Shown: positions 51,142 to 63,188, numbered from the stretch's first letter. The stretch is 64,000 bases of DNA from Lineus longissimus (GCF_910592395.1 NC_088312.1:18297292-18361291); one strand, 5' to 3'. The notes: a model not told the origin generated them from the letters alone. A program made the numbers and translations.

Positions 51142-51212
51142 GGTTCTACCGAGATTTGAACTCGGATCGCAGGATTCAGAGTCCTGAGTGCTAACCATTA
51201 CACCATAGAACC
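51142..51212 (-). tRNA. tRNA-Gln (anticodon CUG)
   Basis: On the minus strand a 71-nt sequence folds as a standard cloverleaf: acceptor arms GGTTCTA and TAGAACC, D-arm with the A box TGGTGTAATGG, anticodon stem CAGGA/TCCTG with loop CTCTGAA (anticodon CTG), T-arm CCGAG/CTCGG with GTTCAAATC. It matches animal tRNA-Gln(CUG) closely from memory. A run of seven T on the coding strand (51132-51138) directly follows and would terminate Pol III. It lies antisense within the first-exon cluster of the unidentified gene. Confidence 0.96.
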
Positions 51213-51656
51213 TTGGTGGACGACGAGGGAAATTCTACGCTTATTCAATTACTAGTCAATGTATACGGTACAGGCGGCATTATCCATAGTGGAAAAGTAG
51301 AGCTTTTATCAAAATAACATTGTATTTTTCTGTACAGGAATACATTTTCTTATGTTCTATGTTATTGCACATTAAATGTTGCTCTGTTATGTAGATTTAG
51401 TTTAAACAGGCAGTTAGTGACGTTATCGAGCAAATCTACCTGAATTTTAGTTTATTCTTCTTCCAAGTAGTGTCACTACTGCTGCTTGTACAGGATGTCT
51501 CATAAAAGAGGAACGTTCTTACTAGTAATTTGATCATTAAGGGGTATGTGACGTTCCATGTAGCTATGAATGGGTCCATAGGTCATAAACGAAGGGTCCA
51601 TAAGTCATAAACGACAGGCTTCTGGCAATGGGACACCCCTGGGCGGGGCAGACTTA

Positions 51657-51742
51657 GACTCCCGGGGCAGTCCATTGTCCATTGCGTCATGATAATTGGA
51701 TCTGGCGACAGGACTAGGCGGGTCCAATGCATCCGGAGTGTA
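51657..51742 (+). repeat. ACTCC-ended short inverted-repeat family, copy 2
   Basis: Begins GACTCCCGGGGCAGTCCATT and ends GCATCCGGAGTGTA. Confidence 0.7.
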
Positions 51743-51928
51743 GGTAGCCTATCCACTAGACCTAACTACATGTACTGCAGAGAAGGCCGAGTTTACTTTT
51801 CCGATTTCACATGAATAGCGAGACAGTTGGTTTCTCTATATCCATACCCAAATACTCCCAAAGCAGTGGTGTCAGTTAAACAGACGCTTTTTTTCCCAAC
51901 AGAATTTCAGCCGCTCTGCAGCGTTGTA

Positions 51929-52022
51929 GACTCCCTGGGCAGCCCATCGCGTCCTCCTAATTTGGTCTCCTTATTGTTAGGGTGAGGATCGAACGAGGCC
52001 GGTCCACTGCATCCGGAGTGTA
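51929..52022 (+). repeat. ACTCC-ended short inverted-repeat family, copy 3
   Basis: Begins GACTCCCTGGGCAGCCCATC and ends TCCACTGCATCCGGAGTGTA. Confidence 0.7.
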
Positions 52023-52299
52023 CTGCGTTGGAGTGTACAACTACATTCAGTGGAAGTGTGATGTCCGCCAGATATATGCTCAGAGAAACATTTATCATAA
52101 CAAAGTCTTGGTTCCCCTTGGTGACGTTTATAAACCCAGTCACGTGAGAATATTGGAGCAATGAACGGCATCTTGGCATACAAGGCTATAGTATATCACT
52201 GAGTTGGCGCAAAAATAGCTCATCTTATGACGCGACCACTGTAAATGAGGTTCCACATTTGGTATATTTGACAACTGAGGGAGAGCGGCGGGTCATATT

Positions 52300-52383
52300 T
52301 ACACTCCGTACGCAGTGGACCGGCCTCGTCTTGTTGCATAGAGGAAGGACTATCAGGATGACGAAATGGACTACATTGGAGTC
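52300..52383 (-). repeat. ACTCC-ended short inverted-repeat family, copy 4
   Basis: Begins TACACTCCGTACGCAGTGGA and ends GACTACATTGGAGTC. Confidence 0.7.
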
Positions 52384-53079
52384 TAGTCATATCGAAACTT
52401 AGTGCAATTACGCTTATATGACACTCGAGAGATAACGTTATGAAGAAAAACACGGGTGGTCAACGGGCCAAGACGTCATAATAATTGCTGTTAAAAAGCA
52501 AATGAATGATTTTTCTGACAAGATAACATAATGAGTCATCCTCACAAAGGGACAATTTCCTGCAGTCCACGAAAATTGCACTACATACGCGGATTGCGTG
52601 TTATGCTTAACACAGGAAGACAACGCCAGGCCATTAGTGTGTCACGCAGGCTATCACTCTCCCTTAATTGTAATAGATGAATATGATATCTAATTATTAA
52701 TTAGCAATATTTTACTATTAATTTGGGTAACAATGAGACTATGGATTCGGGTTGTTTGGATAGTGTGTTCATGTCAGAGATTCATTTGGCGCATATTATC
52801 AGAAAAATGGAACAGTTTATCGTGCGTGATCATTCTGGAAGTGTCGTTAGTGCGGCAGGTGGTATGTGCCGGATTATTTTATTTCATCCCATTTTCGACC
52901 ATTTCGAATCATAATTTACTCTCGATAATTAGCCCCTATTTCTATCAAATGTTGACCAAGGATATTAACATTGTGGTTCTAATAACAACTTTGAAAACAA
53001 GTGTACGATAGACCACCCCGCTTTAATCTTTTTGAGCAAATAAACACGCTGAGCCCGCTTGCTGAATCGGCGTTAGCTT

Positions 53080-54405
53080 AGCGCCACTGTTGTATTTACT
53101 AAAGGGGAAAACGCTCAGTGGAACTAACGCTTATGGCTGGCGCGTGTGGACAAAATTCAGAATTATGCCACGGCATAAATCGGAACAATCTTGACACTAG
53201 AGGCGCTGATTTCGTTCCTTACAACGCCTCTAGAACTGGTGAATTGCCACCATCTTGAAAAGCAGTACCGCGGATGTGGAAATGTAAAGAATCTTTACAA
53301 TTGCAAAGAGGCTATCGCATCACCACTACGCCCGAGAACACGATGGCTGCACTACGCTGCATTGATAGTTTGCAATAAATTCACCTAAAAACACACCAGA
53401 ACATCTCGGGTTTTATTTACAAAGATCATATTTTGTTATTTATTTATAAAACAAGCCATTTTATGAAAGAAGGTGGCACTTACTATAGGCCTGGATAAGA
53501 CTTTGGAGTTTGAAGTGGTGGTGACGCAGTGTTGAAAACACCTGAATCTCAGGATGCCGATATCCAAGATGGCGGAATTTTACCAATTCCAGTGTCTGAA
53601 ATTGAATTTTAATTTCGGCACTGTGCGAGTTTGAAATCGGAATTGTGGTGCACCATAAATCAACCAATCAAAACCTCGGATCTCGTGAATTATGCCGCGG
53701 CATAAATAGGAATTGTGGACGCAAGTGCGATTTATGCCGCACCATAATTAAAACGAGTATGGCTGGCGCGAGTGGACAAAATTCAGAATTATGCCACGGC
53801 ATAAATTAACCAATCAAAGCATCGGATCTCGTGAATTATGGCGCGGCAGAATTCAGAATTATGCCACGGCATAAATAGGAATTGTGGTGTGGCATATCTA
53901 GACCAATCAGAAGGTGGCAATCGTATTATTTATGGTGCGGCATAAATCGCACTTCCGTCCACAATTCCTATTTATGCCGCGGCATAATTCACGAGATCCG
54001 ATGTTTTGATTGGTTGATTTATGGTGCACCACAATTCCGATTTACTTCCGTCCTCCATAAGTGACAATTCCGTCCACAATTCCTATTTATGCCGCGGCAT
54101 AATTCACGAGATCCGAGGTTTTGCTTGGTCGATTTATGGTGCACCACAATTCCGATTTATGCCGTGGCATAATTCTGAATTCTGTCCACTCGCGCCAGCC
54201 ATAAACGAGTGCCACTTTCTGATTAGTCTAATTATGCCACACCACAATTCCTATTTATGCCGTGGCATAATTCTGAATTCTGCCGCGGCAATATTCACGA
54301 GATCCGATGTTTTGATTGGTTGATTTATGGTGCACCACAATTCCTATATATGCCGTGGCATAATTCTGAATTTTGTCCACTCGCGCCAGCCATAAACGCT
54401 GGCTT
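53080..54405. repeat. Palindrome-rich foldback locus
   Basis: Many copies of perfect or near-perfect 16-bp palindromes, TTATGCCGCGGCATAA, its variant TTATGCCRYGGCATAA, and TTATGGTGCACCATAA-like sites, are interspersed with CTCGTGAATTATG, GGAATTGTGG and TGGCTGGCGCGAGTGGACAA. Segments left of about 53930 run mostly in one orientation and those to the right in the reverse, so the locus is a large imperfect inverted repeat. Outer marks are GGCTGGCGCG at about 53133 and 53760 and CGCGCCAGCC at about 54193 and 54383. No protein is encoded; the locus may be a foldback element or rearranged satellite. Confidence 0.8.
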
Positions 54406-56112
54406 TTAAATTGTCTCCAACAGAACACCGATTGAGACAGAAGATTGTCGGTCAATTGGGTGACTGATCTTCTCCAGCAACTTTGGCTCAATGAAGGTCA
54501 CTGTTTTAAAAACGCCAATTCACATTCTGATGTATGTGACATCTGTAAAGTTAGTGTACATTACAAGTATTTGTTAATCAAGAACGAGGAGACCTTGTCA
54601 ATTACCACTGGTTAATTACATACCGCTGAAACTTGCTGAAAAATTCGGTTTGAATTGTTGTTATTCTAAAATGGAAGCACGGACCTCAAAGAAATGTCTG
54701 TGAGTAAAGCAAAAGTGATTTAACCTATACTTGTATATTAGGCCATAAACACACTTCCCTTTTAAAGATTGTCTATGGGACCCATGCTGGCACATTTTCG
54801 AATCACCGACCGGTTTCTTATCATAAGTTACCAACAAGTAAAAAGGAAGATTTGACACGAGATATCCCAACAGGAATCCTCTAACGTCTGCTCGTTGTCT
54901 CTCCGCATGACATTCCATATCATTTTGTTTGCAGACGACACATTACAATGGTTGACTGTTTTATTCAGACCATTACAAAGAATTAATGGACTGTGAAGAA
55001 ACGATATATGAGATTTCATTGAAATCGAACCTCAAATTAAGAGGGAAGTCGCATTAACCTTGTATAAAAAGCATTGAAACGTTTCTTTCGGAGGAATGTC
55101 CAGAGATGTTCAGTGGTCGTTCTTGAAGACAAAAAAACTCTCTGCTTGTTCTCTTGAACACTTGTGCACGTTAATGACACGACAGACAGTTCGTTATATT
55201 CGTCGTTCGTATACAGGGGTTGCGAAACCAGTCTACTGATATAAGAATTATTGGAACTTACAATTCGTTCTTCAAATATTTGATTTCGATTAAGGAATGA
55301 CACGAACGAGCTTATAAGAATATACTATGCATAATCACTGGTGTCATGATGATGATTGTGTGAAACTTTTAGCTCCTGGGAACACGATTTGGATACAAAT
55401 ATAATGAGGTGAATTTATTCAGTTTAGATTTGATGGACTTTGATATCGGGCGCCATTCTCTGTTTCGTTGACATAGGTCATCTCCTGAACAGTAAACCTC
55501 CGAAACTATTATTGAATTTGACAGAGTTTGGATACTAACAATGGTGTTTATATCGGATCATATTCAGGCAAGTAAACAAACGTGTTCAACTTTGATTAAC
55601 GTTTCTATATCGATTCCTTTCGAAAGGCTTCGCAGATTCACTTTCTTCTTCTTCTGAGTGAGTTCTGTTTGAAACGACATTCCGTCTCCCGGATTGTGAT
55701 GTAAACGACATTCCATCTCCCGGACCGTGGAGTATCTGATTTGGATGACTGTGAAGGCATTGCTCTCAGAGGTTTTGGATCAAATAATTGAATAACAAAA
55801 CAGGTGATTTCAAGCGCTCGATTTTTATAAACGATTTAGGAAACAATGGGAAACGTATTTTCGCCCGCCAAGACTTTGACATTGCAAGATTGAGTCTGAG
55901 ATAGTATCAGCTTTTCAAGTCACGGAGTTTGGATGCCGGAAAGCCGGGATACTTTAAATTTTCAAAGCCTCTGTGGAAACTTGCAATGACTGATTTATAG
56001 ACTGGCTATAATAAATCTTCAAATGTTTTGGCACCAGTTGATGGACATCAACAGAAAGAATCTCTTTCGAAAGGGATACTGAACCCTGAATGATTCCGCA
56101 TGCTTGCATTTA
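54406..56112. other. Gene-free stretch
   Basis: No supported exon or RNA gene. AT-rich with short chance frames. It may be intron of variant A of the unidentified gene. Confidence 0.35.
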
Positions 56113-56195
56113 GACTGCCGAGGCAGTCCATTGCGTCATCCTAATTGGATGTCCTTTAGTGAGGGACGAGGCCGGTCCACTGCAACCGGAGTGTA
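56113..56195 (+). repeat. ACTCC-ended short inverted-repeat family, copy 5
   Basis: Begins GACTGCCGAGGCAGTCCATT and ends GCAACCGGAGTGTA. Confidence 0.7.
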
Positions 56196-56590
56196 TACTT
56201 ACATTGAGCATACTATTTTGTCTCGTTTTGTTTATGTAGTGTGTGAGCTTGACAACAAGCTATCCCAATCAATTTTCAGGATGCTGTCATCTCGATCGAT
56301 TTGTTGCTACTCAATGACAAATTGAATGTTTATGTGACTAAGGACCAGCAATGTTTGATGTTCAATTTCATTAACTTATGTCGATATTTATAGAAACAAT
56401 TAATGAAAGTGGGCAAAATGAACAATCGAGTCACTTTTTAAACAGCAGTTATTTCAAGGCCATCAGTTTAACTCAACCTCTGACGTTAAAGAGAAGTGTT
56501 GAACATCAGCAATTCTAACGCGCTCTTTTAACAACTTCGGGCTAAAAACCTTGAAATCTTACTTCACTTGGATACACCTTCGGATTCGGG

Positions 56591-56775
56591 ATGCATAACT
56601 GGAAGAGCCTGATCCAATCGGGTTTGCAGGCCCCTAAACGGAGGGAAAGTACAAGCTCTAATAGGGATTATAGCCCGACCCCTCCCGCCTCCAGGAAGAC
56701 TTCCGTCATCTCTGGCCGACAGAGGAAGCTGTCCACGATCTTGAAACCATCAGGTTTGGCTGTTCACCTATCAAG
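56591..56775 (+). CDS. Alternative first exon (variant B) of the unidentified gene
   Basis: A 185-nt open stretch runs from ATG to a CAAG|GTAGGA donor and encodes 61 residues plus two bases (phase 2). It reads MHNWKSLIQSGLQAPKRRES, then a Ser/Pro/Thr-rich part with YSPTPPASRKTSVI, and ends LKPSGLAVHLSR. The RRES, SRKTS and RKLST motifs resemble basophilic-kinase phosphosites. Donor phase equals those of variants A and C, so all three can splice to one downstream exon beyond the window. The gene is not recognised. Alternatively it could be the first exon of a separate gene. Confidence 0.6.
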
Positions 56776-58450
56776 GTAGGAAAATGAAAAATCACGTATA
56801 GTGCCGGGTATTTTTTTGATCGGGGACTACAGAAGGCTTTCTGGGGGATGGCAAAACGCCACTTTTCGTCTTTTCGGAGTCGCCTGTCAGTAAATACGAC
56901 GAAGAAATTTGGCGTTAGTGCAAAAAAACTGCAAGAGGAAAAGAACATTTGTGTCATTGGAAGCCAGTCGGGTCTTTCATTCAAGTGCAGAGCGAATGCT
57001 GAGAAAAAAGAAGATTAAGAGTGAGTGTGTGGTCCAGAAAAGTGGCTCTCAGTTCGTACGCCGGGTCTGCGTTACCGTGTTGTTGTTTTGTGATGAAATT
57101 GCCATCACACGTATAGTGTAATGTACGTATGTAGCTGATGTTATGGGCTAACCTTTATGTATTTTGTAGTACTTTGATATTTATTATGTTTTGCAGGACA
57201 ATGTTTTGCTTTTTCAGTGTAATTATTATTGATAAAGATAATACTTCCTCTTTACTTTCGTCATAAAAGATTTTATCACTAATACTTTCACATTACTTTT
57301 GAGAAAAAAGGCATAAAATGTCTATCGATCTACTATTCATTCATCAATACTATTTAATCTTGTATTGGTATCAAGAAGAAAGACGGTAAAGAAGGACTGA
57401 CATTTGAACGCAACCGCTGTAAGAGTGCAACATTGCAATGAGGTCATCGGAACATGTTCAAAGCATGTCAATATACTTTCGATTAATTCATAGACGGCTC
57501 GTTCTGAAAGAGAGATGTACAAAACCAGTGATTGATATATCATTGACAAGTGTTCTTCGGGGTTCAAACAATAGTTCAGAATGGCAATGGTCAGTATTTT
57601 GAGTTGTGCCGGACAAATTGTTGATGAACAGTCGCCATTCATTCTAATATAGGCGTGATAAACATCTTGGAATCCATTTTGAAATCTGTTGAGCGCTTCT
57701 GAATGGTTGATTTTCACCACTACCCCGATGCAGCAGATTTGGGGTTTTCTGGTTGGTTGCTTTATAACTGTCCAATTCCAAGTGAAGCAGATTTGAGTTC
57801 TTCTGATTGGTTGATTCTGAATGAATGATTTATGATCTCTAACTCTTTGTAGAAACCTTGCGATTGGTTGATAGATTTCCTATCACAACCTCAAAGAAGC
57901 GTCTGAGTGTATCTGATTGGCTGATTTGCGATGTCTCCTGATTCGACAATATGATATGACAGTGATAGTCTCACAAATGCCATAATGAATTGAATGCCTA
58001 TTTAAAACCTTGAAGGCGGTTCTCTGGAAAACAAAGAATAGACTCCAACACTTGAAATTGGCATTCACTTCGTAATGAAAGAGTTGTTATTGCTTTAGGA
58101 ATTCAAGTTTGAGCCAAAAGGGTGGTGCCTATGGTCAGTAAGTTCTGGCAATGGCGAACGCGATTTCGGTTATCCCGGGAGTAATGATGCGAATGAACTG
58201 TATGCCATGGCCATCACAACCATGACTGGCTACTACATTTAGAAACCGTTATTATGAAAGGTTAAACGCCTCAAAGCAGCGAGTTGGAATAATGAGCCAT
58301 CTTCAAAAGATTGGCCTTATTTTTATCAGAGGCTTCTTCAAACAGATCCATTCATCCGACAATGTTGAAAAGATAATTGTAACTGTCTCTATACGTATTG
58401 ATTTTCAACGAAGATATTTCAAATGCCACATTATGGTGAATACAATTTCG
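56776..58450. other. Gene-free stretch with a 127-codon minus-strand frame
   Basis: The minus-strand frame at 57337-57720 lacks an ATG start and a promoter, and its length is within chance expectation for AT-rich DNA. The phrase 'CTGATTGGTTGATT' and relatives recur several times in 57745-57925 as a diverged short repeat. Confidence 0.35.
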
Positions 58451-58457
58451 GCTCAAT

Positions 58458-58597
58458 TATATAAAAGCCCAACGAAATTTAGTCATGGGCAATAGCGTGT
58501 TTTGAAGTTAGGCTACTTGACTTGAAAACTTGAAACACCGTTAGATCCAACTTGCATGCGAATGCTTTCATAACATAAGGATCATCGATATAAGAAG
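58458..58597 (+). promoter_or_regulatory. Possible TATA promoter and non-coding first exon (variant D)
   Basis: A TATATAAAAG box at 58458-58467 is followed 130 bp later by AAGAAG|GTAAGT at 58597, a strong donor. ATGs in between run quickly into stops, so the exon would be untranslated. It lies between variants B and C and fits a further alternative promoter, but there is no direct support for transcription. Confidence 0.3.
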
Positions 58598-58599
58598 GT

Positions 58600-60560
58600 A
58601 AGTCATTTTAGATTCAGAGTAATCCTAAGTCTTTGAAAACTTCATTTTTAGTAAGTTGACAGTAATACCTGGCCAAGTCTTCTTAGAAAACACATCAAAA
58701 GCAAATTTAGAATTTTAGAATTTGGCTGCGAATCGCCCGATATTTTGACAACCGAACCATCTGTACGCGTTGGACTCATATTGGACATGCTGAAGGGCTA
58801 CTGAATCTTAGCTCTCGCTAGCACAAGGCTGATAGTTTCAAGTCGTCTCAATTCATTATTAATCCAGTAATTCAAATGAATATCCCCAAACATGTCCAAA
58901 TGTTTATTACCGGGTATGAGTGTTTACAATAGCAAAACTGCCAAAAGGTTATTAGTGGGAGGGGGACATTCTTTGGAAACAGTACCAGTGTAAACTTAAT
59001 TTCCAGCACTCGTTAATTTTGTGGGTAGAAAGAAGTAAGGTAGATATATTTTCTTGTCCCGAAACTGTTTGATAGTCTAAAAAAGTCTTTGTCCTGCTTG
59101 TTTATGATAAGTCGTCACGGTAACTCTCAGAGTCATGCTTTGGTGTCTCTTTATAACTTTCTTAAAGGATCATTTCATAAAAGGTGTTTGATCAAATATT
59201 GGATCAAACGACAAAAAATTATCGATCATAACTCATGCTGAGAGTCTATAGGGTTTTCACCATGTCATTTTTTAAATATGGAGAGGCGAAGTATATTGAA
59301 AACCCTTGACATACGATCGAAGCCATGATCTTGAATGATTGCAACGTCTGGTCTTTGGTGTTTCTTGTAAAATTCTCTAATGCACCATTTAGTTTAGAAA
59401 ATTCCATAAAGGGAACATAATTTATTACTTCTAAAATGATCGCATACATGCATTTTAGGCCCATGGCCGTTATGCGACTGTCAACGTGGTGATAAGCCGT
59501 TGATTTGTGGCTCTTTTCCATTGATATGTCAGACAATACGTCAGACAATATCGGGTACTGTCCGATATGCCTCGTAAGCGAAAAGACCACGAACCAAGTA
59601 ACTATACAGTATGAGATATGTTGGCGGGTATATAGAGGCAGAGAAAAGTCGGGTTAAGGCAGAGAAAAAGTTATTGTGAAGGTTTTTGGTGGGTGGGCGG
59701 GGTTGGATGAGGTTGACAGCATGCCCTTTACCTGCCCTGGGGCCAGATGAACCTCTTGCCCTGTGTTGAAAAAATGGAAGAACCTTGTGTGTGAATTTTA
59801 TTGAGATATTCGTAATAACCTCATCGCGAGACAGCAAGTTTTAAACCCGGGGGATTTTTAGGTTAATCTTCTCATCTCGAGCAATGAAAGTTCCACTGCA
59901 AGAAAAAAACGGCGAGGATTTATGTATGTATTCTGCGTCTACGTCTGAAATAGTCTCCGTTGATCTAACATTGATGTTAACAACGATATGTTTGTATCAG
60001 TTTGCAGACGACATTAAAAAATATGTGACTCTGTACAGCAATTTTAATCGATACGAATGGCAAAGAAATTAATAATGAATCAGTGGGATGACATGCCACT
60101 ACATGTATCTCCCCATTGAAAATCATCGGACCTGCAACTTGATGAAATTGATACCCCGAAGTGTTAAATGATGCACCCATGTTACCAAGCAACTGGGCTC
60201 GTCCATTTCCTGAGCTGACGAGAATTTGAATCATCCTAATGTCGTAAAATATTGTTTCAGTGTCGTAAATATTGTTATAACCTGACTTTTTAAGTTCATG
60301 AATTACCAATTAAATTAAATTTAGAGAGAAGATCAAGAGAGAAAAGAGATTTATAGCAGATATTCATTGTGCAACCTGTTTTCGGGGATGTAAGACACTT
60401 TTCGCACAATGCTCATGCGACTGCCGATTTTTGTCAAAAATCTAACAGTACCTCTTGCGTCCCTGTTCAACAACAATCAGACATGGCTACGACAGTATGG
60501 GAGCCCGCATTTGTGGATTTTTCAACTTCTTGATTAGAAGTGCTCGTTTGGGCTGAGAAA
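58600..60560. other. Gene-free stretch
   Basis: Short chance frames only; no tRNA, repeat array or TIR element recognised. Confidence 0.35.
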
Positions 60561-60564
60561 GCAG

Positions 60565-60576
60565 CTTATATATAAG
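60565..60576 (+). promoter_or_regulatory. TATA box of variant C promoter
   Basis: CTTATATATAAG lies about 130 bp upstream of the ATG at 60698, with CATCAGTGCC about 25-30 bp further on as a plausible start region. Confidence 0.5.
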
Positions 60577-60697
60577 TATAGCCATCAGTGCCTGAATCAA
60601 CCACCAATTTGCAATTTTAACACTCATTGAAAGAAAACAACATTTTGACTCTTCAGAATCTTTCATCTAAAGGCAAGCAGACGACAGACTCGCCATC

Positions 60698-60783
60698 ATG
60701 GCGTTCGGTGGAGGGAAGAGCATGTCGTTCAAGAAACTGGCAAAGAACGTGGCCATGTTTACATCGTTCAGGCCAGATAGCAG
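60698..60783 (+). CDS. Alternative first exon (variant C) of the unidentified gene
   Basis: An 86-nt open stretch from ATG (context CATCATGG) to CAG|GTAGGT encodes 28 residues plus two bases (phase 2). It begins MAFGGGKSMSFKKLAKNVAM and ends FTSFRPDSR. It is short, basic and Gly/Lys-rich; the MAFGGGK start with nearby lysines is amphipathic in places and could touch membranes, which is speculation. A TATA box precedes it. Phase agrees with variants A and B. The 55-bp minisatellite begins about 180 bp downstream in what would be the first intron. Confidence 0.6.
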
Positions 60784-60964
60784 GTAGGTGACGTCATTTC
60801 CGTCTGCTGTTTCTATCAAATGGGTTGCCCATTGAAATAGACTACGATCCGCTTCATCCTCTTTTCAGTGGGACGGGCCAAGCCGGTCTATCCATTGGGT
60901 AGAATACCATACACTGGGTGGCCCAATGAAAACGAGTACACTAATAAATTTGAACTGCGCAAAT

Positions 60965-62345
60965 AGTATAGGATTGTTGGTCAGGTGATTTGTTGGTCGA
61001 GTTAAGTGGTAGGAATAACCAACTAGGATTGTTGGTCAGTTGGATTGTTGGTCGAGTTAAGTGGTAAGATTCACCAACTAAGATTGTTTGTCAGTTGGAT
61101 TGTTGGTCGAGTTAAGTGGTAAGATTCACCAACTAAGATTGTTTGTCAGTTGGATTGTTGGTCGAGTTAAGTGGTAAGATTCACCAGCTAAGATTGTTTG
61201 TCAGTTGATTTGTTGGTCGAGTTAAGTGGTAGGAATCACCAACTAAGATTGTTGGTCAGTTGGATTGTTGGTCGGGTTAAGTGGTAGGAATCGCCAACTA
61301 AGATTGTTGGTCAGTTGATTTGTTGGTCGGGTTAAGTGGTAGGAATCGCCAACTAAGATTGTTGGTCAGTTGGATTGTTGGTCGGGTAAAGTGGTAAGAT
61401 TCCCCACCAAGATTGTTGGTCAGTTGATTTGTTGGTCGAGTTAAGTGGTAAGATTCACCAACTAGGATTGTTGGAGTTAAGTGGTAGTAATCACCAACTA
61501 AGATTGTTGGTCAGTTGGATTGTTGGTCGGGTTAAGTGGTAGGAATCACCAACTAAGATTGTTTGTCAGTTGGATTGTTGGTCGGGTTAAGTGGTAGGAA
61601 TCACCAACTAAGATTGTTGGTCAGTTGATTTGTTGGTCGAGTTAAGTGGTAAGATTCACCAACTAAGATTGTTTGTCAGTTGATTTGTTGGTCGAGTTAA
61701 GTGGTAGGAATCACCAACTAAGATTGTTGGTCAGTTGGATTGTTGGTCGGGTTAAGTGGTAGGAATCGCCAACTAAGATTGTTGGTCAGTTGATTTGTTG
61801 GTCGGGTTAAGTGGTAGGAATCGCCAACTAAGATTGTTGGTCAGTTGGATTGTTGGTCGGGTAAAGTGGTAGGATTCCCCACCAAGATTGTTGGTCAGTT
61901 GATTTGTTGGTCGAGTTAAGTGGTAAGATTCACCAACTAGGATTGTTGGAGTTAAGTGGTAGTAATCACCAACTAAGATTGTTGGTCAGTTGGATTGTTG
62001 GTCGGGTTAAGTGGTAGGAATCACCAACTAAGATTGTTTGTCAGTTGGATTGTTGGTCGGGTTAAGTGGTAGGAATCACCAACTAAGATTGTTGGTCAGT
62101 TGATTTGTTGGTCGAGTTAAGTGGTAGGCTTCACCAACTAAGATTGTTTGTCAGTCGGATTGTTGGTCGAGTTGAGTGGCAGGATTTACCAACTAAGATT
62201 GTTGGTCAGTTAGATTGTTGGTCGATTTAAGTGGTAGGATTCACCAACTAGGATTATTGGTCAGTTGGATTGTTGGTCGAGTTCAGTGGTAGGAACGCCA
62301 AATAGGATTGTTGGTCAGCTGGATTGTTGGCCGATGTAATTATGA
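60965..62345. repeat. 55-bp minisatellite, about 25 copies, with 475-bp higher-order repeat
   Basis: The unit carries GGATTGTTGGTCGAGTTAAG, TGGTAAGATTCACCAACTAA and GATTGTTTGTCAGTT. Variants such as 'GTCGGGTAAAGTGG' recur at 61381 and 61856, and the shortened 'GATTGTTGGAGTTAAGTGG' recurs at 61467 and 61942, both 475 bp apart, so a block of several units was duplicated as a whole. The edges (62280-62345) are diverged. Confidence 0.92.
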
Positions 62346-63185
62346 AGATGTACCATCTCGTAGAAGTGTCGAATTGCTGCTCGATTAGGGTGGAAGGATT
62401 TACCAACTAGGAGTGTGTTGATCAGTTTTGGGGTGGTGCTTCGAATTGCTCGATAACCCTTTTTTACGCGCTGTCGATTTATTGTCGGTGATAGTTTGAT
62501 TTTGGTGGGGATTTTTGACGCCGATTAGCTTATTAAAGATATTTTTCGTTCACCTTCTTATGTACCTGTCAAATACTCAAGTATTTGTCAATATATGAAT
62601 ATTCTGTACGTATATAGTAGTGCATGTTTAATGTAACGTGCATACTTAAGCAAATTGCTTTGCCATTGGAGAGAAGACCACATGAAAAAAAGGTACTTTG
62701 CCATCGCCCCCTAGCCCATATATATCAAAGAATATGTACGATAATCTTATACACTTGTCAGTAAAAACTTGTCTGAATTGAAAATGTCTGAAAATTGAAA
62801 TTGTCTGAATTGAAAATGAGAAATGACAGAAGCGCGATTATAAAGGTCTAGTCCAGATTTGTCCATCAGGTATTTACAAAATAAAAAAAGGTCAAAAAGG
62901 CAGTGGCTTAAATCATTCACCTTAGAAATTACTTTAGTATTTTTGTATACAGGCAATCATATGTCAAATTTATACAACCATTATATCAAGTTTTGAAAAG
63001 TGCATTCTGTCTTCCTCTTCTTATCTCGTCTGCTTTCGTTCTGGTAACGTGTCATAATGGTCGGGTGCCAATCGGGTTATCGGCTTTATTTAGCGTCGCG
63101 AGTGTGCCGAAATCTCCCAGCCAATCTACTACAGGACAGGACAGAAAAAGTGTCCCATCCTCGGTCCTGCCTGTCAATCTATAAC
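62346..63185. other. Gene-free stretch
   Basis: AT-rich DNA with CTGAATTGAAAATG repeated about three times near 62775-62818. No gene supported. Confidence 0.35.
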
Positions 63186-63188
63186 TAC

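Noticed and set aside
52739-52860. Open frame starting MDSGCLDSVFMSEI before a GTATGT donor, considered as a further first exon
   Set aside because: Its donor phase (1 in the ATG frame) does not fit the phase-2 donors of variants A, B and C, and no promoter is visible.
57337-57720. 127-codon open frame on the minus strand
   Set aside because: No ATG start, promoter or splice context; a frame of this length is expected about once or twice by chance in 64 kb of AT-rich DNA.
63052-63188. Continuation of the minus-strand frame to DNPIGTRPL
   Set aside because: Past the donor-like site the sequence no longer reads like the membrane segment before it, so I did not include it.
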